DNA of 64,000 nt from contig VWPU01011876.1 in the NCBI GenBank assembly GCA_013398955.1, positions 1-64,000 on the forward strand, read 5' to 3'. The stretch's first letter is position 1; each line of letters begins with the position of its first letter. Below are positions 36,401 to 64,000 of the stretch, in pieces. The notes under the pieces are model-generated. The model searched no databases, was not told where the DNA came from, and was given only the letters and a program-made list of their open reading frames with translations. Made by a program: the position numbers and the translations under genes. The DNA comes from Callaeas wilsoni (taxonomy: Eukaryota; Chordata; Aves; Passeriformes; Callaeidae).

Positions 36401-39338
36401 CTGTGGCTGTCACTGGCATATATAAGTTGGATTTCTCTTGCTTTATTTTAATGGGGACCTTCCATTAGTGGCTCCTTTACTTAAAGTGTATTTATTCACA
36501 GCAACCATGTGTATCCTAATGCCAGCTAAGTTTCTGATGGGTTTTTTATCTTCTCACCTGTAACTACCAGAGACACTGCAGTTTCCAGACCTTGTCTGTT
36601 GATTCTGCCCAGGGAGCTCCCCATGCTTCCAGTGCAGCACGTTTCTCATGTGCAGGAGTTTGGGGCACTTGTGACATTATGACAAGGTTCTTCACTTGGG
36701 CCAGACCTAAAGGTAGAACAGATGTGGCCATGAGTAGGCTGTGGAGCCATGTGTGTGATTCTAGGAAATGGTGCTGTGGGGTTTGGGATCCTGTCTGACA
36801 GGTGACACTGTTGGAGGAATTGTTCTTTTTCTTGTCTTGTGAGGGTGCTCAGTAAGTTTCTTTCTTCAAGGCTGCCTGTGCTGAGATCAAAGTCTGTGCC
36901 TCAGCCCAGGTCATCTCCATAACTTAAAGGTGGTTTATGTAGTGCCATGGAAACTTCAGCCAGTGCTGCTTGTCACCAGATCTAACGGTACACTCATAAA
37001 GTAGCACCAGCTCCTCTGCAGATGGTCCTGATCTGCAGTTCACATCTCACTGGGTGATTTGCTGCTGCTTTGGAGCATTTGTGAAACAAACGTGATTGCG
37101 CAGCTTTATTTAAAACATGAAGTTTTTAATCAATGCTGGCTCCATCCTTTAAAATTTGGAAGGCTCTTTAAAAGCTATGGCTGGCAATTAGTAGATAAAG
37201 CACTACATTTAGGATATAAACTGTGGAGCAGAAGGAGCTTTCTCTGGTAGTTACAGAAAGTAATCTGCAAGACCGAATAATGAATGAAGGGGCTTGTGCT
37301 TGCAAAAATGGCCTAACCACAATCTATGAAGCACATGGAGTTTATAGTAAAGGAAGGAAGGAATAAATAACTTACTGGTAGGTTTCAGTAATAGTCTGCC
37401 TTATCACGGGTCAGAGATCCTGGATTTCCTCAGAGCTTTTGCTAAACTTCCTCTTACACAGCACAGAGCATGGAAGAGCAGCAGCGTCACCCTTGGTGGG
37501 TGTTTCTGTTTGCTCTCCTCTTTGCTGCTACTTCCCTATTCTTTAATCCTTCTCACTTTGATTCCTCCCTCTTCCCTATTTCTGGTGTCTCTTTTTTCCT
37601 TTTCTGAAGCATGTCCTTTTCTCTCCTATGTGCCCTCCTGACCAATCTGCCTTTCACCTGACATTGATGCTTCTGGGCCAGGCAGGGAGGAGACACCATA
37701 GATTTCACAAGGCGGGGGGAAAACCTGTTACGTTTGTGTTTTCTGGTGCCTGGGAGAAGAAAAGGTGCAGGAAGAGTATTCACATACTCCTTTACCACCA
37801 CCAGGTATGAAGCAACTGCTCCTCTGGCTCTCGATTACACGGTAGGATCCTCGCCTGGCCGTGCCCACAGTGAGGCAGAACAACACTGGGGAGTTCTGCT
37901 TCCACACCTGTCCTTCTCCAAGCAATCTAAAAACCTCCTTTGGCCTGGCTTGTGCAGGGGGCTCCGAGGAGTTGTTTGAAGGAGTTTATGGTCTTGTTGT
38001 ATAAGCTTACATCTAGACTGGAAATCCACCTTTCCGTGACACCTGAGAATTGCGTGTCATGTTTGTTTGCTTTGGCAGTGGCTCTGCGTTATCCTGGTGC
38101 TTGATCTGCACTTCAATCTGTATTTTGTGTCATCAGCTTGAGGTTAGCAGATTAACATTTTAATTAACACCAGCACATTCACAGCACTACAAAATGCTTG
38201 AGTAAATCTGTCTCCTCACATTGGACACTGTATTGAACAGGCTTTCAATGTGGTTTTGTTTCAGTTTTGGAATAAGCAGGTTCTATAACCCAGAACCTAT
38301 AATCTGGCCACAAAACATCTTCACTGTGTTTAAAGCATTTCCAACAGTCAAGGGAAATTTCACAGGAAATCTTCCACAGGTTTATGCTGAGCATTGTGGT
38401 GTTTAAATAAGACCCCTTTTCAAACAGCACCTTGTGAGCTTGTGTCTCAGTGAGTGAGCAGCTGTCGCAGATGATGCTGTTATGTCATCTTGCACTGAAT
38501 CTCTGGCTGTACAATTTGCTGTGTTTCTTCTAATGACTCCTCTGCCAGGAAGAAAAAAAGGTTGAGCAGCAAACCAATTCTCTGGCTTGGCAATCACGAG
38601 CATCTTCCTGTTTTTATTGGAAAGAGGTGGCCTTTGCTATTTAGTTCTAGTTTTGAGGATGTTCCCTCACTGGTTTCTACTTCTGACAATGAGTGAATTT
38701 TGTCCTGCAGGTGGTAGAAAGCTGGGACTGGGAGCAGAAGCATCGGCCTCCCTCCTCTTTATGGTTGGCTGCACATACTGCTCTGGTTTTAAGATTGTGG
38801 AACTGTCTGGAGAAAATGGAAGGAATCGGTGAGGTGCAGCAGCACTGCAAAACTAAAAACCACAAAAAGTGCAGTTTCAGGTGTGAATTGTGCAACTTCC
38901 CAAGGGCTGCTGAGCTCTTGGTGGGAGAATCAGTGTGGACATAATCGTTTCACCAGGGCCCTGGCATTTAAGTGGCCCCTCTGAAGTTAAACGAGAGCAG
39001 TTACCTCTGGTCTTAGAGCTGTTGGATCCTTCACCCACAGCGAGTTATGTGTTACAGGAAGGCCTCAGTTTCATGTGAGGGTTGGTAAAATCATGGAAGT
39101 GTTAAGGTTGGAAAAGACCTCCAAGAACAGCAAGTGCAACTGCTAACCCAGCGCTGCCGAGTCCACCCCTAATTTAAGTGCCACATCTACACATCTTCTA
39201 AATACTTCCAGAAAAGGTAACTGCGAGCAGGAAGACCCCATTTCACCAGCGTCCCTGCCTGGCTGGGAACAATTAACAGCTGCTGACTCAGGCAAACCTC
39301 TGGCACTGATTAACCACTGCCAGGGACCAGGCAGAGGG
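36401..39338. other. Intergenic spacer between ZFAND6 and FAH
   Basis: About 3 kb between the ZFAND6 poly(A) site and the FAH start region. No gene is recognised, and open frames here are short and without motifs. A CR1 fragment lies at 39088-39212, close to the FAH start. GC content begins to rise in this stretch compared with the left half of the window. Confidence 0.65.
39088..39212 (-). mobile_element. CR1 LINE 3'-end fragment
   Basis: The stretch contains the typical CR1 tail read in reverse: an imperfect TCATGGAA start, then AAGGTTGGAAAAGACCTCCAAG, CTAACCCAGC and CACATCTACACATCTT. It lies about 300 bp before the FAH ATG. It is old and lacks the clear 8-bp terminal repeats. The orientation is minus because the element's 3' end is on the left. 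Confidence 0.85.
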
Positions 39339-39506
39339 GTGGGATGGCGACAGAGCAGCGATTGGTTTGTGTCTGAGGACAGAGGGTGGGATTTGATGCT
39401 TCTCTGCTCTGGGTTACACCACCTGGAGAGGATCTTCCTCCTCGGAAAGCGTGTAGCACCTGGGAGGTGGGAGCTGTGTGTAAGCAGGGACTGCTCGGGG
39501 TGCAGC
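39339..39506 (+). promoter_or_regulatory. FAH 5' flank and 5'UTR region
   Basis: Moderately GC-rich, not a strong CpG island. It holds an inverted CCAAT (ATTGG at 39361-39365). The frame of the FAH start codon is open across this whole stretch and contains an upstream ATG at 39396 in poor context (T at -3). The transcription start cannot be placed from sequence alone. Confidence 0.45.
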
Positions 39507-56048
<16,542 letters not shown>

Positions 56049-56190
56049 GGGCTGGAGTAATGCGAAATCCAAGGAGGAACCCTCCTCCCACCTCTACCAG
56101 TCATTCTGCTTTATTCAGATTTATTATTTTTATATGAGTGATTGGAATCTTACTATTTTTAATTATCAATAAATATCTTGAAGGTGAATG
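56049..56190 (+). other. FAH: FAH 3'UTR
   Basis: A short UTR of about 140 nt runs from the stop to the poly(A) signal and an expected cleavage site near 56,190. A short 3'UTR is also typical of mammalian FAH. Confidence 0.75.
56168..56173 (+). terminator. AATAAA poly(A) signal of FAH
   Basis: A canonical AATAAA hexamer about 120 nt after the FAH stop, followed by a T/G-rich stretch (ggtgaatgtggctctctggtg) suited to a downstream element. Confidence 0.85.
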
Positions 56191-59100
56191 TGGCTCTCTG
56201 GTGTGATAAGAAAAGGATTTCAACACTAGCTTAAAATTTTCAGAATATGAATAAGATGATTGAAATGGAAAGTGAGATCCTTAACTCTTCTACCATATTA
56301 ATGTTTTTTTCATAATTATAAAAAGAGGCTTTCAAGTAAGCTTAAATATTCAGAGTACTAGGCTGATGATAAGAGCTGAGATTCCATGCTGACTTCCTTT
56401 TTCCACAGTGTTAATATGCTGAAGGTGAAATCCTGAAGGCAAGTTGCATACGGATGTTAACACTTGTAGACCTTCCTGAGCAAGAGTTGCATGGCTGTGC
56501 CCTAAAATAATTTGCAACAAAGCAATTTGGAAATGTGATCATCAACACAACTGAAGGCAACAGGCAGGATGTCCCTGCTTCTCCTGCTCTTACACAACCA
56601 GAGGCTGTGTAAGAGAGGCAACTCTCCTGCCCCAGAAAGAGATTGATTCCAGCCCAGAGACAGCTGGATGTGTTGGGGCACTCCTCAAAAGGTCATGGTC
56701 AAAAGGTCACTCTTCCCTTCCCTAAACTCCAGGTCACACTGCCCTAGTTTAGAGAAGGGAATTCCCTGTTTCTCTCTCACCCTGTGCACCACCATCCATC
56801 AAAGAGGGAGGGGGAATTTCATCACTGGAGCGATCCCAGGCACTCACTGGTGGCAGTCACACCCTGCCACCCAGCAGAGGCTGTGCACAGAGAACACCAA
56901 GGAGGCCAACCCCTTCCTGCACCCCTAAAAGGCATCTCGTGTCACGGCATCCCCTTGCAGCAGCCAGTAAACAAAGCCACACGCCACTTTCCTCAAGTGT
57001 AAAGGGCATCTGCTGTCTCCTGCTGGCCTACAAATCAATTTAACTCCATGGCCAAGTGCCAAATCACATCAATTACAGGATATTACTGACTGAAGGAGCT
57101 CGGGAGACCAGATAATGAACTCTGGTATAGTGCAAGGGGAACTTGTTAAATATTTGCTTGGTCCTCAAAGTGAAGAACCCGATGAGGCTGCTGGCTCCAT
57201 GTGGTGACAGCAGGATGAGCCCAGGCAGCTGCTTTTCCAGGCTGTCCCATCGCTGCTCCAAAGCTCTGCCAGCTACTTCTGCTGATGTCATGAGGGCATT
57301 TGATGTCATCCTGGGGAGCACCTGGGGCTGACCAGGAATGTGAACCTTATGGCCATGCAGAAGAGGAAAATTAATTTGAAATGAAAATTAAAGAAAAAAT
57401 GTGGAAGTGCAGATAAATCACTGCTAATGGGGCTTGTGCACTGAAATGGGCTCTCTTCTAGTGTGCAACAATAATAGTTCTTTAAAGAATGATACTTGGA
57501 GGTTCATCATCAAATCAAGGATGACCTGGCCAGGAAAACATTGCCTCATTGTTGTTTATTAAGGAAAGCTATTTTGCCTTCAGGCTCTTGGAGCTGAACA
57601 AATAGACAGATATTTATTTAATATACTCTGACTGGGTCATCAATTTATAGATGCTTTGTGCTCTCTTTTGACCTCAAAGGACAATTGTGAGTTGACACCT
57701 TCCCTCTTGGATTTAGAAATAACCCATCCTGTTCCTCTGAGCACAGCCTGGCTTTGCTCCTGGCAGCAGCAGGAGGACACACATAGCATTTATCCAGGAG
57801 AGAAATTCCTCTGCAGAAGCAACAACCACGGTGCACCTTGGCATATCTGATGTTCTGGAAATGCAATGTCTGAGGAGAGGGGTGCACCTGTGCACAGACA
57901 CAGGAGCTGATGTTGGGGCAATATGTCCTTAGTCATCAGCTGTGACCTCGATGCAAGACACTTCACAGCCAAGAAGGACTGTGGTGTCAAGGCTTTCTGG
58001 GTACAGGAACGCTTGGGGGAACTGTAAATGCATAGTGCTCTTCCTGAACTTTGGGCAAGGTAAAGGCGAGTCCTGTACACACCCACTGAATTTCTCTTCC
58101 AAAGAGCCAACTGGATGCTGCAGTTCCTGCCAGCAAGTGGGAATTGGGCTTCTTGCCTGGTCAGGCAGAAGGTCAGTGGTGCTGAGAGCCCAAACCTGGC
58201 CAGGATGGAGGTGCCCAGCCGCAGATCCTTCCAAGCTGGCTGCTGCCCCAGAGCCCACCCTCCATGCCCAGCCCCTGCCCTGAGGGAGGAGGGTGGCTCT
58301 GCAGTGGCCACGCTGTACATCCCCTGGGCCAAGAGCCCCTGCACCATGCTGGGGCTGGGTGGGAGGAGGGAAGGGCCCCTGTGGCCCCAAGGTGACTGAG
58401 CTGAGCTCCTCCAGCCCGGGGACATCTGGAGAAGTCCCAGATTCCCAGAAGGTGGGTAATTTCTGGAAAGGACCTCAGGCACAGCAGGTTTCAGAGGTGA
58501 GCTGGACAACGCCCAAAACCTCTCTCAGGACAGAGCTCAGAGTCATCTGCCGCCTGCTACATGGATGGGGGCCAAAATGCCAGGAGACGATAAATAAGGA
58601 GACAAATTTTCTGTGTGCCCAAGGCTAATTTCTTCCACGCCCCCCTCCCCCCAGAAGAAAGCAGTGGGCTCCATTTGGGTGGGCCCTGTGGAGAAGGGGG
58701 CCCGTGGCCACGCTGCCCTCACCCAACGCAGCAGGCCCGGGGCCAGCGCTGCAGATTCTCATCCCTGCCAGGTTGCCCTGTGTCAAGGGGAGAGTGAAGG
58801 GCTCATCTGTGCTGCAATGTGCAGTGCTGACCACAAAACAGCTTTGGCCTGGGACCAGCAGCACCCACTGCCTGCGGGGGAAGCAGCCTCTGACCCAAAT
58901 TTTGGGAAACACACAGGTGTTCTGGGCACCTCCCACTCGCTCCACCTCCCCTGGGGCAGCTGGGACCACTTTGCACCCTTGTCCTTTAAATTGCAGGTCA
59001 TGGAGCTTTCTTCTGGTTTTGGGGAAGCTGAACACAGGTGAAAAGATCAGGCTCTTGGAACAAGAGGGTGTTTCAGCCTGGGTGCTCTCAGTTCAACAGG

Positions 59101-62100
59101 TTAACTGGGTGCTTGGAAAAAGTTTATTTTTGAAGTGCTAGTTCTAGTTGGGTGGATTGCCTCTACAAAGAGCTTCCCATGTGCTTCTGGAAGATTTTAT
59201 TTCAGTTAGGGCTGAGCATGGCTGTCTCTGCTTCTAGAAGCTATTAAATTTCATTTGATTTAGATGTATTTTTCTTAGTTTGCTTATAATCTGGCTTCCA
59301 ACAAAAGTGGAAAAAACCCACGAACAAACTGAGAGCTCCTTTTTCACTACCCTGTCATAGCACCAACTTTGTGGGTTTATAACCTGTGTGTAGAACAAGC
59401 AAATCCCTCTTGGATCTTCAGAAGCTTGGAGGAAAAAATAAAACCTTTCTGCTGTGTCAGCCACCTGAGAGGCCTCATTCAGGGTCACGCAACGTCGTGT
59501 GGGGAGACAAACCCTGCGTTCCCGACCAGAGGAAATGGAAACGTGTGTCTGAGTGGAAACCACGGCTCTTGTGCTGACCTGGAGCATCCTTCTCCTGCTT
59601 GGTGTTTCTCACTCAGCAGAGGTCAGCAGGTCCCAGCAGCGATCCCGGGGGTGAGTAATGCTGGGCTGTTGGATGAGGGGTCTTGGAGGGCTGCAGGAGC
59701 TGCTTCAGGGTTGTGCTGCCTTATCACAGGGTGGGCTCCGAGGCAATAAATCATCCTGCCTGACACTATTCCACCCGATTTTGTTATTCAGCTGGTAGCA
59801 AAACTAAAGGCAGCCACTGTTTGGTACTTTGAGATGCATTTTCTTACAGATCAAAGCATCGTCTGGTTGGTGCGTAACGAAAGAGCTGGGTGTAATTTAT
59901 AATAGTGCTGTTGGTATAATTAAGTGTCAAAAAAAAGGCATGGAATAAACTCCTAAAATGTATTTCAGGCTTTAAAGGAACCAATGGCTTTTTGCTGCAA
60001 AATGCAGGCGCTCTTCACCTGAAGTAGTTTTCTGCAGAGTCTAATTAGAAATGGACGCGATATCTTGGGGAAAAAAATTAGTTTTGATGTAAGTGTTTGG
60101 GTCAGCAATATTAATAATTCTTTCATTACCCAGGCAGTAATAACTCAAAGTAAAACACTCTCTCAGTAGCTGCTCAGGGTCAAGGTAGTGACTTTGTGAA
60201 GAGGGACAGAGCTGGTAGGTGATATTCACACGGCTTTTGGCGTTAAGCAGTGAGGCAGGAGACCATTTCTCAGGTTTGATTGCTGCTTCTGTTCAGAATG
60301 CCCACACAGCTGCTGCTTAGTGAGAAAGAAGGAGATCATTTCTGGGATTTTAAAATTGATTGAAGGCTTTGGAAGTACGTGAGGGACATGCTGAGGTACT
60401 AGCACCATGCTGCTCCATACAAATATGCTGTGAGCTGTTCCTCCTTCTCATCTTCCCTCATTCCCAAGAACTTCTTCACCTCAACTCTTTCTGTGTTGCC
60501 CAGGTGTTTGGTTTTCCATCAGGTTTTAACTACAGACCTGTGCTTTCTGATTTTTACTCTGTTTGCTCCATAAGCAGCTGAAACAGAGCTGGTGTTAACA
60601 CAGTTAATGAATGTCCAAGGGAAATGCTGCAGGAGCAGAAGTCCCTGGAGGCAGCTGGGCATCCCTTGGGTCAGCCTGGAGGATCAACACCTTGGTCCAT
60701 GAATTCTGAGGGACCTGGTGGGAGCTGCAAGCACAGGGAGGGTTCCTTGTCCCTCACTGTGCTCTGGATCCAGGGCAGATGTGCTCAGGGCTCAGCTCTT
60801 CCAGCTGGCACCTCCACTGCCCTGCAGAGCTCTGGATGCCCTGCAGCTGCCATGTCCTGGGACCCTCTGGGGAGGCTCTGGGATCTGCTGCAGGGGGTGA
60901 AGTGTGCCCAGCTCTGCTGCCTGCTCACCCCTACCAAGTGCTTCCTTTGATCTGCAGAGGCAAGACAGCAGCTGCTGGAGAAATCCAATTAATCTTAAAT
61001 ATAAAATAAGTTTTGAAAAACTTTGCATTCTGTATGGCTTCAGAATACTTAATGCAATTTTAATACATTTTTGATTTCCGATTTCCCTGTGTGGGCTGCC
61101 TGGCCAGGTTCCAGTACGAAACACGGAGCTTTGTTGCTAAGGACTCTGTCATTCAGTGTTTCTTAACACCATTGTGGATTGAATTATATATGATGACCTG
61201 AGAATAAATGCAGCCAGGAATTTCAAATGGTTTATTGCTTTAAAAATGTGTGTGTGAGCAGAGTTTTCCTACTGGTTAGCAAGGTATTGACCATTTTTAA
61301 TGAAAATGGTTTTTAAAAAACCCAAAAACTGCAAAGGAGATGGCTGAAGTCTGAGCACAGCATTCCCCCATCCAAGCCCGGTGTTCATTTCTGAGCTGAA
61401 GCAATCTGGGCTGAAGCTGCCTGCTGAGACTGTAAGGACCCAGCAAGCCGGGGACACCTTTGGCCAGAGCAGGCTGCAGAAGATTGCTCATGTGGGTCTC
61501 TGGCTTGCCATCAGTCCCTGTTTCTGCCAGAAAAACATTTCCAGGGTGTCTGCTCAAATTCAGCTGTTTCTGGCCTCGGTTCAGGTCTGCTCTTACCTTA
61601 GCCAGAGTAGCTGTACTGAAAGCAGTGTAAAGACTCCAGCCTCTGCTTCTGACTAGGAGAGAGGTAATGATTTATCAGTGGGGTTTAGTCTTTGTGGCAA
61701 ACTGGGTTCCAGGCACAACGATCCTTCTGCCAGAGGACTTGCCGCAGGGGCAAGCGGATCTATAAAGCACCTGGCTTTCAGGCAACAGAGCCTTTTTTCA
61801 AGATGAAAGAATTAGCAATTCGTCTCTTCATCTTTTTCAAGAGGAGGAGTTCCCTGGGTGCTTTTTACCCTGCATATCCCATACTCTGTGGCTTCTTCAA
61901 AGAGACCCCCACAGATGCCCCATGCTCTTCATTTCCAGTTGCTAGCAGGAGGGATTCCAGTCTCAGTGGCCCTATTTCTTTTGGTATGCAATTTGTTACT
62001 GATAATGAATTGCTGAAATACAGATGCTGCAGTCCCCTACTGAGCTGAAGCTCAGCTGAGTGCTCTTCCTGGCCAAGGGAGTAACCTGAAATAGCCCCTT

Positions 62101-62721
62101 TGGAAAGGCTGACCTTCTGCAGAGACACAGGAACACGTGGGGCTCCATCAGCTCTGCCCTGAGCTCCCAAGAATCTGTAGTGGTGTAGCTACAGGGAGTT
62201 GTTCTCCACTCTCCCTCTCCAAGGAGGGCTGTCATGAATGCATGCCCTTCTTAAAAATCACGTTGTGTTGTTTTTTTTTTTTTAAGATGTCCTGGCAACT
62301 GTAAGAAAACCACAACAGAGACAGCAAGGAGGTTTTCCATGTTGAAGCTGTTTATTATGTTAGATAAATACACTTGCAACAAGTTTGACTTACATCCTCT
62401 GAGTGCAGTTGCTGGTAGTATGGCACAATGATTAGAAAAGAACCAAAACTAGCAGAGGCACTTGTTGCATGCAGCTGAAATTACTACCAAGCCCAGTGAT
62501 GCAGCTCCTGCTGAAGGAGACCGTCCCTGGCCGCGAGCGCGGGTTTGCCGGCGCGGCTGGCACCAGCCGGGGCTGCAGCGATGCACCTTGGGTGGGAGAG
62601 TCCTGGCTCCCAGGGGAAGGAGCATAAAATGTCTGGCTTAGGCATGATCAGTATTGCTTTTGGTTAAAGAGTAGTGAGGTTGTGTGATTGTAACCGGTGG
62701 GGAAAGGCAGAAATTAGAATG
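56191..62721. other. Intergenic DNA downstream of FAH, no gene recognised
   Basis: About 6.5 kb of mixed composition. Many overlapping open frames occur on both strands in the GC-rich part (about 57,800-59,000), the longest being 239 codons on the minus strand at 57790-58509. None shows a domain, signal peptide or homology I recognise, and they overlap one another, as expected for low-stop GC-rich DNA. In human the next genes are CTXND1 and ARNT2; I did not find their coding exons here. Confidence 0.6.
62351..62356 (-). terminator. Possible minus-strand AATAAA poly(A) signal
   Basis: TTTATT on the plus strand is AATAAA on the minus strand. Read on the minus strand it follows a CpG-rich patch at 62,515-62,580 by about 160 nt. 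This could be the 3' end of a minus-strand transcript extending in from the right edge, but the hexamer is common by chance. Confidence 0.25.
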
Positions 62722-62870
62722 AATCATAGAATATGCTGAGTTGGAAGGGACCCATCAGGATCGCTGAGTCCAATCCCTGGCCTGGCACAGGACACCCCAA
62801 GAATGCCACCGTGTGCCTGAGAGTGTTATCCAAAGGCTCCTTGAGCTCAGACAGGCTTGAGCCCTGTCAC
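62722..62870 (-). mobile_element. CR1 LINE 3'-end fragment
   Basis: AATCATAGAATATGCTGAG is followed by TTGGAAGGGACCCATCAGGA, GAGTCCAATCCCTGGCC, CACAGGACACCCCAAGAAT and GTGCCTGAGAGTGTTATCC. This is the form of CR1 tail common in neoavian birds. 5'-truncated, minus orientation. Confidence 0.92.
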
Positions 62871-64000
62871 TGGTCACAAGAGTTAAGAGATCAATAGATT
62901 TACATTATCTCTATAAAACAATCTTGTTGACTTTTACGCAGTCATGTATGTGAATACCCAGATTTTTATGAATATCTCTTTTGTCAGCAGAAGGCTGGAC
63001 TTGACAGGCTATGCCAGGAGGACAAGTGCCTTTTTATTAGAAAATAGAGCTGCCCAGAGGGGTCTTCTCATTAGGATTTTCAGGAAAATCCATAAAATGG
63101 CTTGTTCAGCTGGACAAAGAGTGAGAAAAGTGGCCAACATTCTTGCAAAGAAAATTTGTCAGTTTGCTTCCGCAGCATTTGTAACCCTTCATTCTCACAC
63201 GGGCTTTGCTCCTGCAAGGACTGTGTGTTGCTGGCCCTGCCCTGCCAGGGACACGGCACAGGACTGATTCTGGCCTCTGTAGTTGGGCAGCCTGCTCAGA
63301 GGCTTAAACTCAAGCACCTGAGTAAGTCCTTAGCTGAACTGGGGCTTATCAGTGACATGTGACAATGGCAAAGAGTCCTGCATGCAGATAAACACCAAGT
63401 GGAGTGTTGGCACTGAGAGGTGTGAGCACAAGCTCTGTCCTTGCTCTGCATCAGCTGTGAATGCAGCCAGGTGACCTGCAAATGAAAGTGTCCCTAGCCT
63501 GGACATTATTTTGTTATTTTCCTTGTTTTGTAAGTAGCCCCACTAGTGGGATATAAAATTTAATGACAAAAAACAGGTTCCAAACTTTAGCCCAGGGAAC
63601 AAAAGTGTTGCTCTTCGATCTAGGGCATCCATTCCTGTGGTACAGATGGACTCACCCAAGAATAAGAGAGAACAGTGGGCTTGCTCCAAGTATGATGAAC
63701 ATTTAACATTCAAGCCTGAAAAAGTGCTCTGTTACTGGTGATTACCTGGCTAGCAGAAGCTGAGGCTAAATAACAGCCTGAGGAGCAATCTGCAGTGGGC
63801 AATGGAAGCAGTGGAGGCCTCTTGCTAGAGGACATCAGGATGAAAGTTAGTCTTCAAATTTCCTGCCTCATGAATGGGATCTCCTACAACAGAGATCAGC
63901 AAAAATTGTGTGGTTTGAAAGATCCATGCAAAAGTCTCCATCTGCCTCATAGCCTGCTATTTCGGGATCTCTGCATTTGCAGTGTCGAGCACCTTACCTC
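62871..64000. other. Right end of the window, no gene recognised
   Basis: Mixed-composition intergenic DNA. Short open frames on both strands show no conserved motif. I looked on the minus strand for the end of a cortexin-domain protein (CTXND1) because of human gene order and did not find it. Confidence 0.5.

Noticed and set aside
57790..58509. A 239-codon open frame on the minus strand, the longest single open frame in the window
   Set aside because: It lies in GC-rich DNA where overlapping frames are open on both strands, has no domain, signal or repeat pattern I recognise, and has composition typical of chance frames. Homology search or ribosome profiling could reverse this.
62871..64000. 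Search for CTXND1 or ARNT2 coding sequence expected from human gene order
   Set aside because: No matching segment was seen on either strand; these genes are probably beyond the right edge.

Overview
This is a vertebrate nuclear genome window, almost certainly from a bird. It holds two spliced protein-coding genes with canonical GT-AG introns, and the only interspersed repeats I recognise are three 3'-end fragments of CR1 LINEs, the dominant avian retroposon. The form of the CR1 copies suggests a neoavian bird, possibly a songbird, but that is a weak inference. There are no operons, phages, CRISPR arrays or bacterial features.

Layout: (1) 1-~410 is the edge of a CpG island and a plausible first non-coding exon and promoter of ZFAND6. 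(2) ~410-24,915 is AT-rich non-coding DNA, read as the long 5' intron(s) of ZFAND6, broken at ~6,290-6,770 by a second CpG island that looks like an alternative promoter. (3) 24,916-~36,400 carries the five coding exons of ZFAND6 (208 aa, A20/AN1 zinc-finger protein) and its 3'UTR with a poly(A) signal. (4) ~36,400-39,500 is the spacer between two genes in tandem. (5) 39,507-56,048 is the complete 14-exon coding region of FAH, fumarylacetoacetase (419 aa), ending with a short 3'UTR and poly(A) signal near 56,170. (6) 56,190-64,000 is intergenic DNA in which I recognise no gene; it holds one CR1 fragment and a possible minus-strand transcript end near 62,350.

Both genes are on the plus strand, in the ZFAND6-FAH order known from human 15q25. 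They are unrelated in function: ZFAND6 is a ubiquitin-binding adaptor linked to TRAF/NF-kB signalling and peroxisomal PEX5 recycling, and FAH is the last enzyme of tyrosine breakdown. Exon boundaries were placed by splice sites, reading phase and comparison with the known human proteins. Every FAH coding exon reproduces the exon length I recall for human (81, 111, 122, 50, 91, 98, 53, 100, 131, 76, 47, 102, 118, 80 nt).

I found no convincing undescribed system. The points most worth checking are isoform-level: a NAGNAG acceptor and a weak donor in ZFAND6, an in-frame upstream ATG in FAH, intragenic CpG clusters in FAH introns, the twin CpG islands, an ambiguous base inside a 24-bp duplication, and a possible minus-strand 3' end near 62.35 kb.
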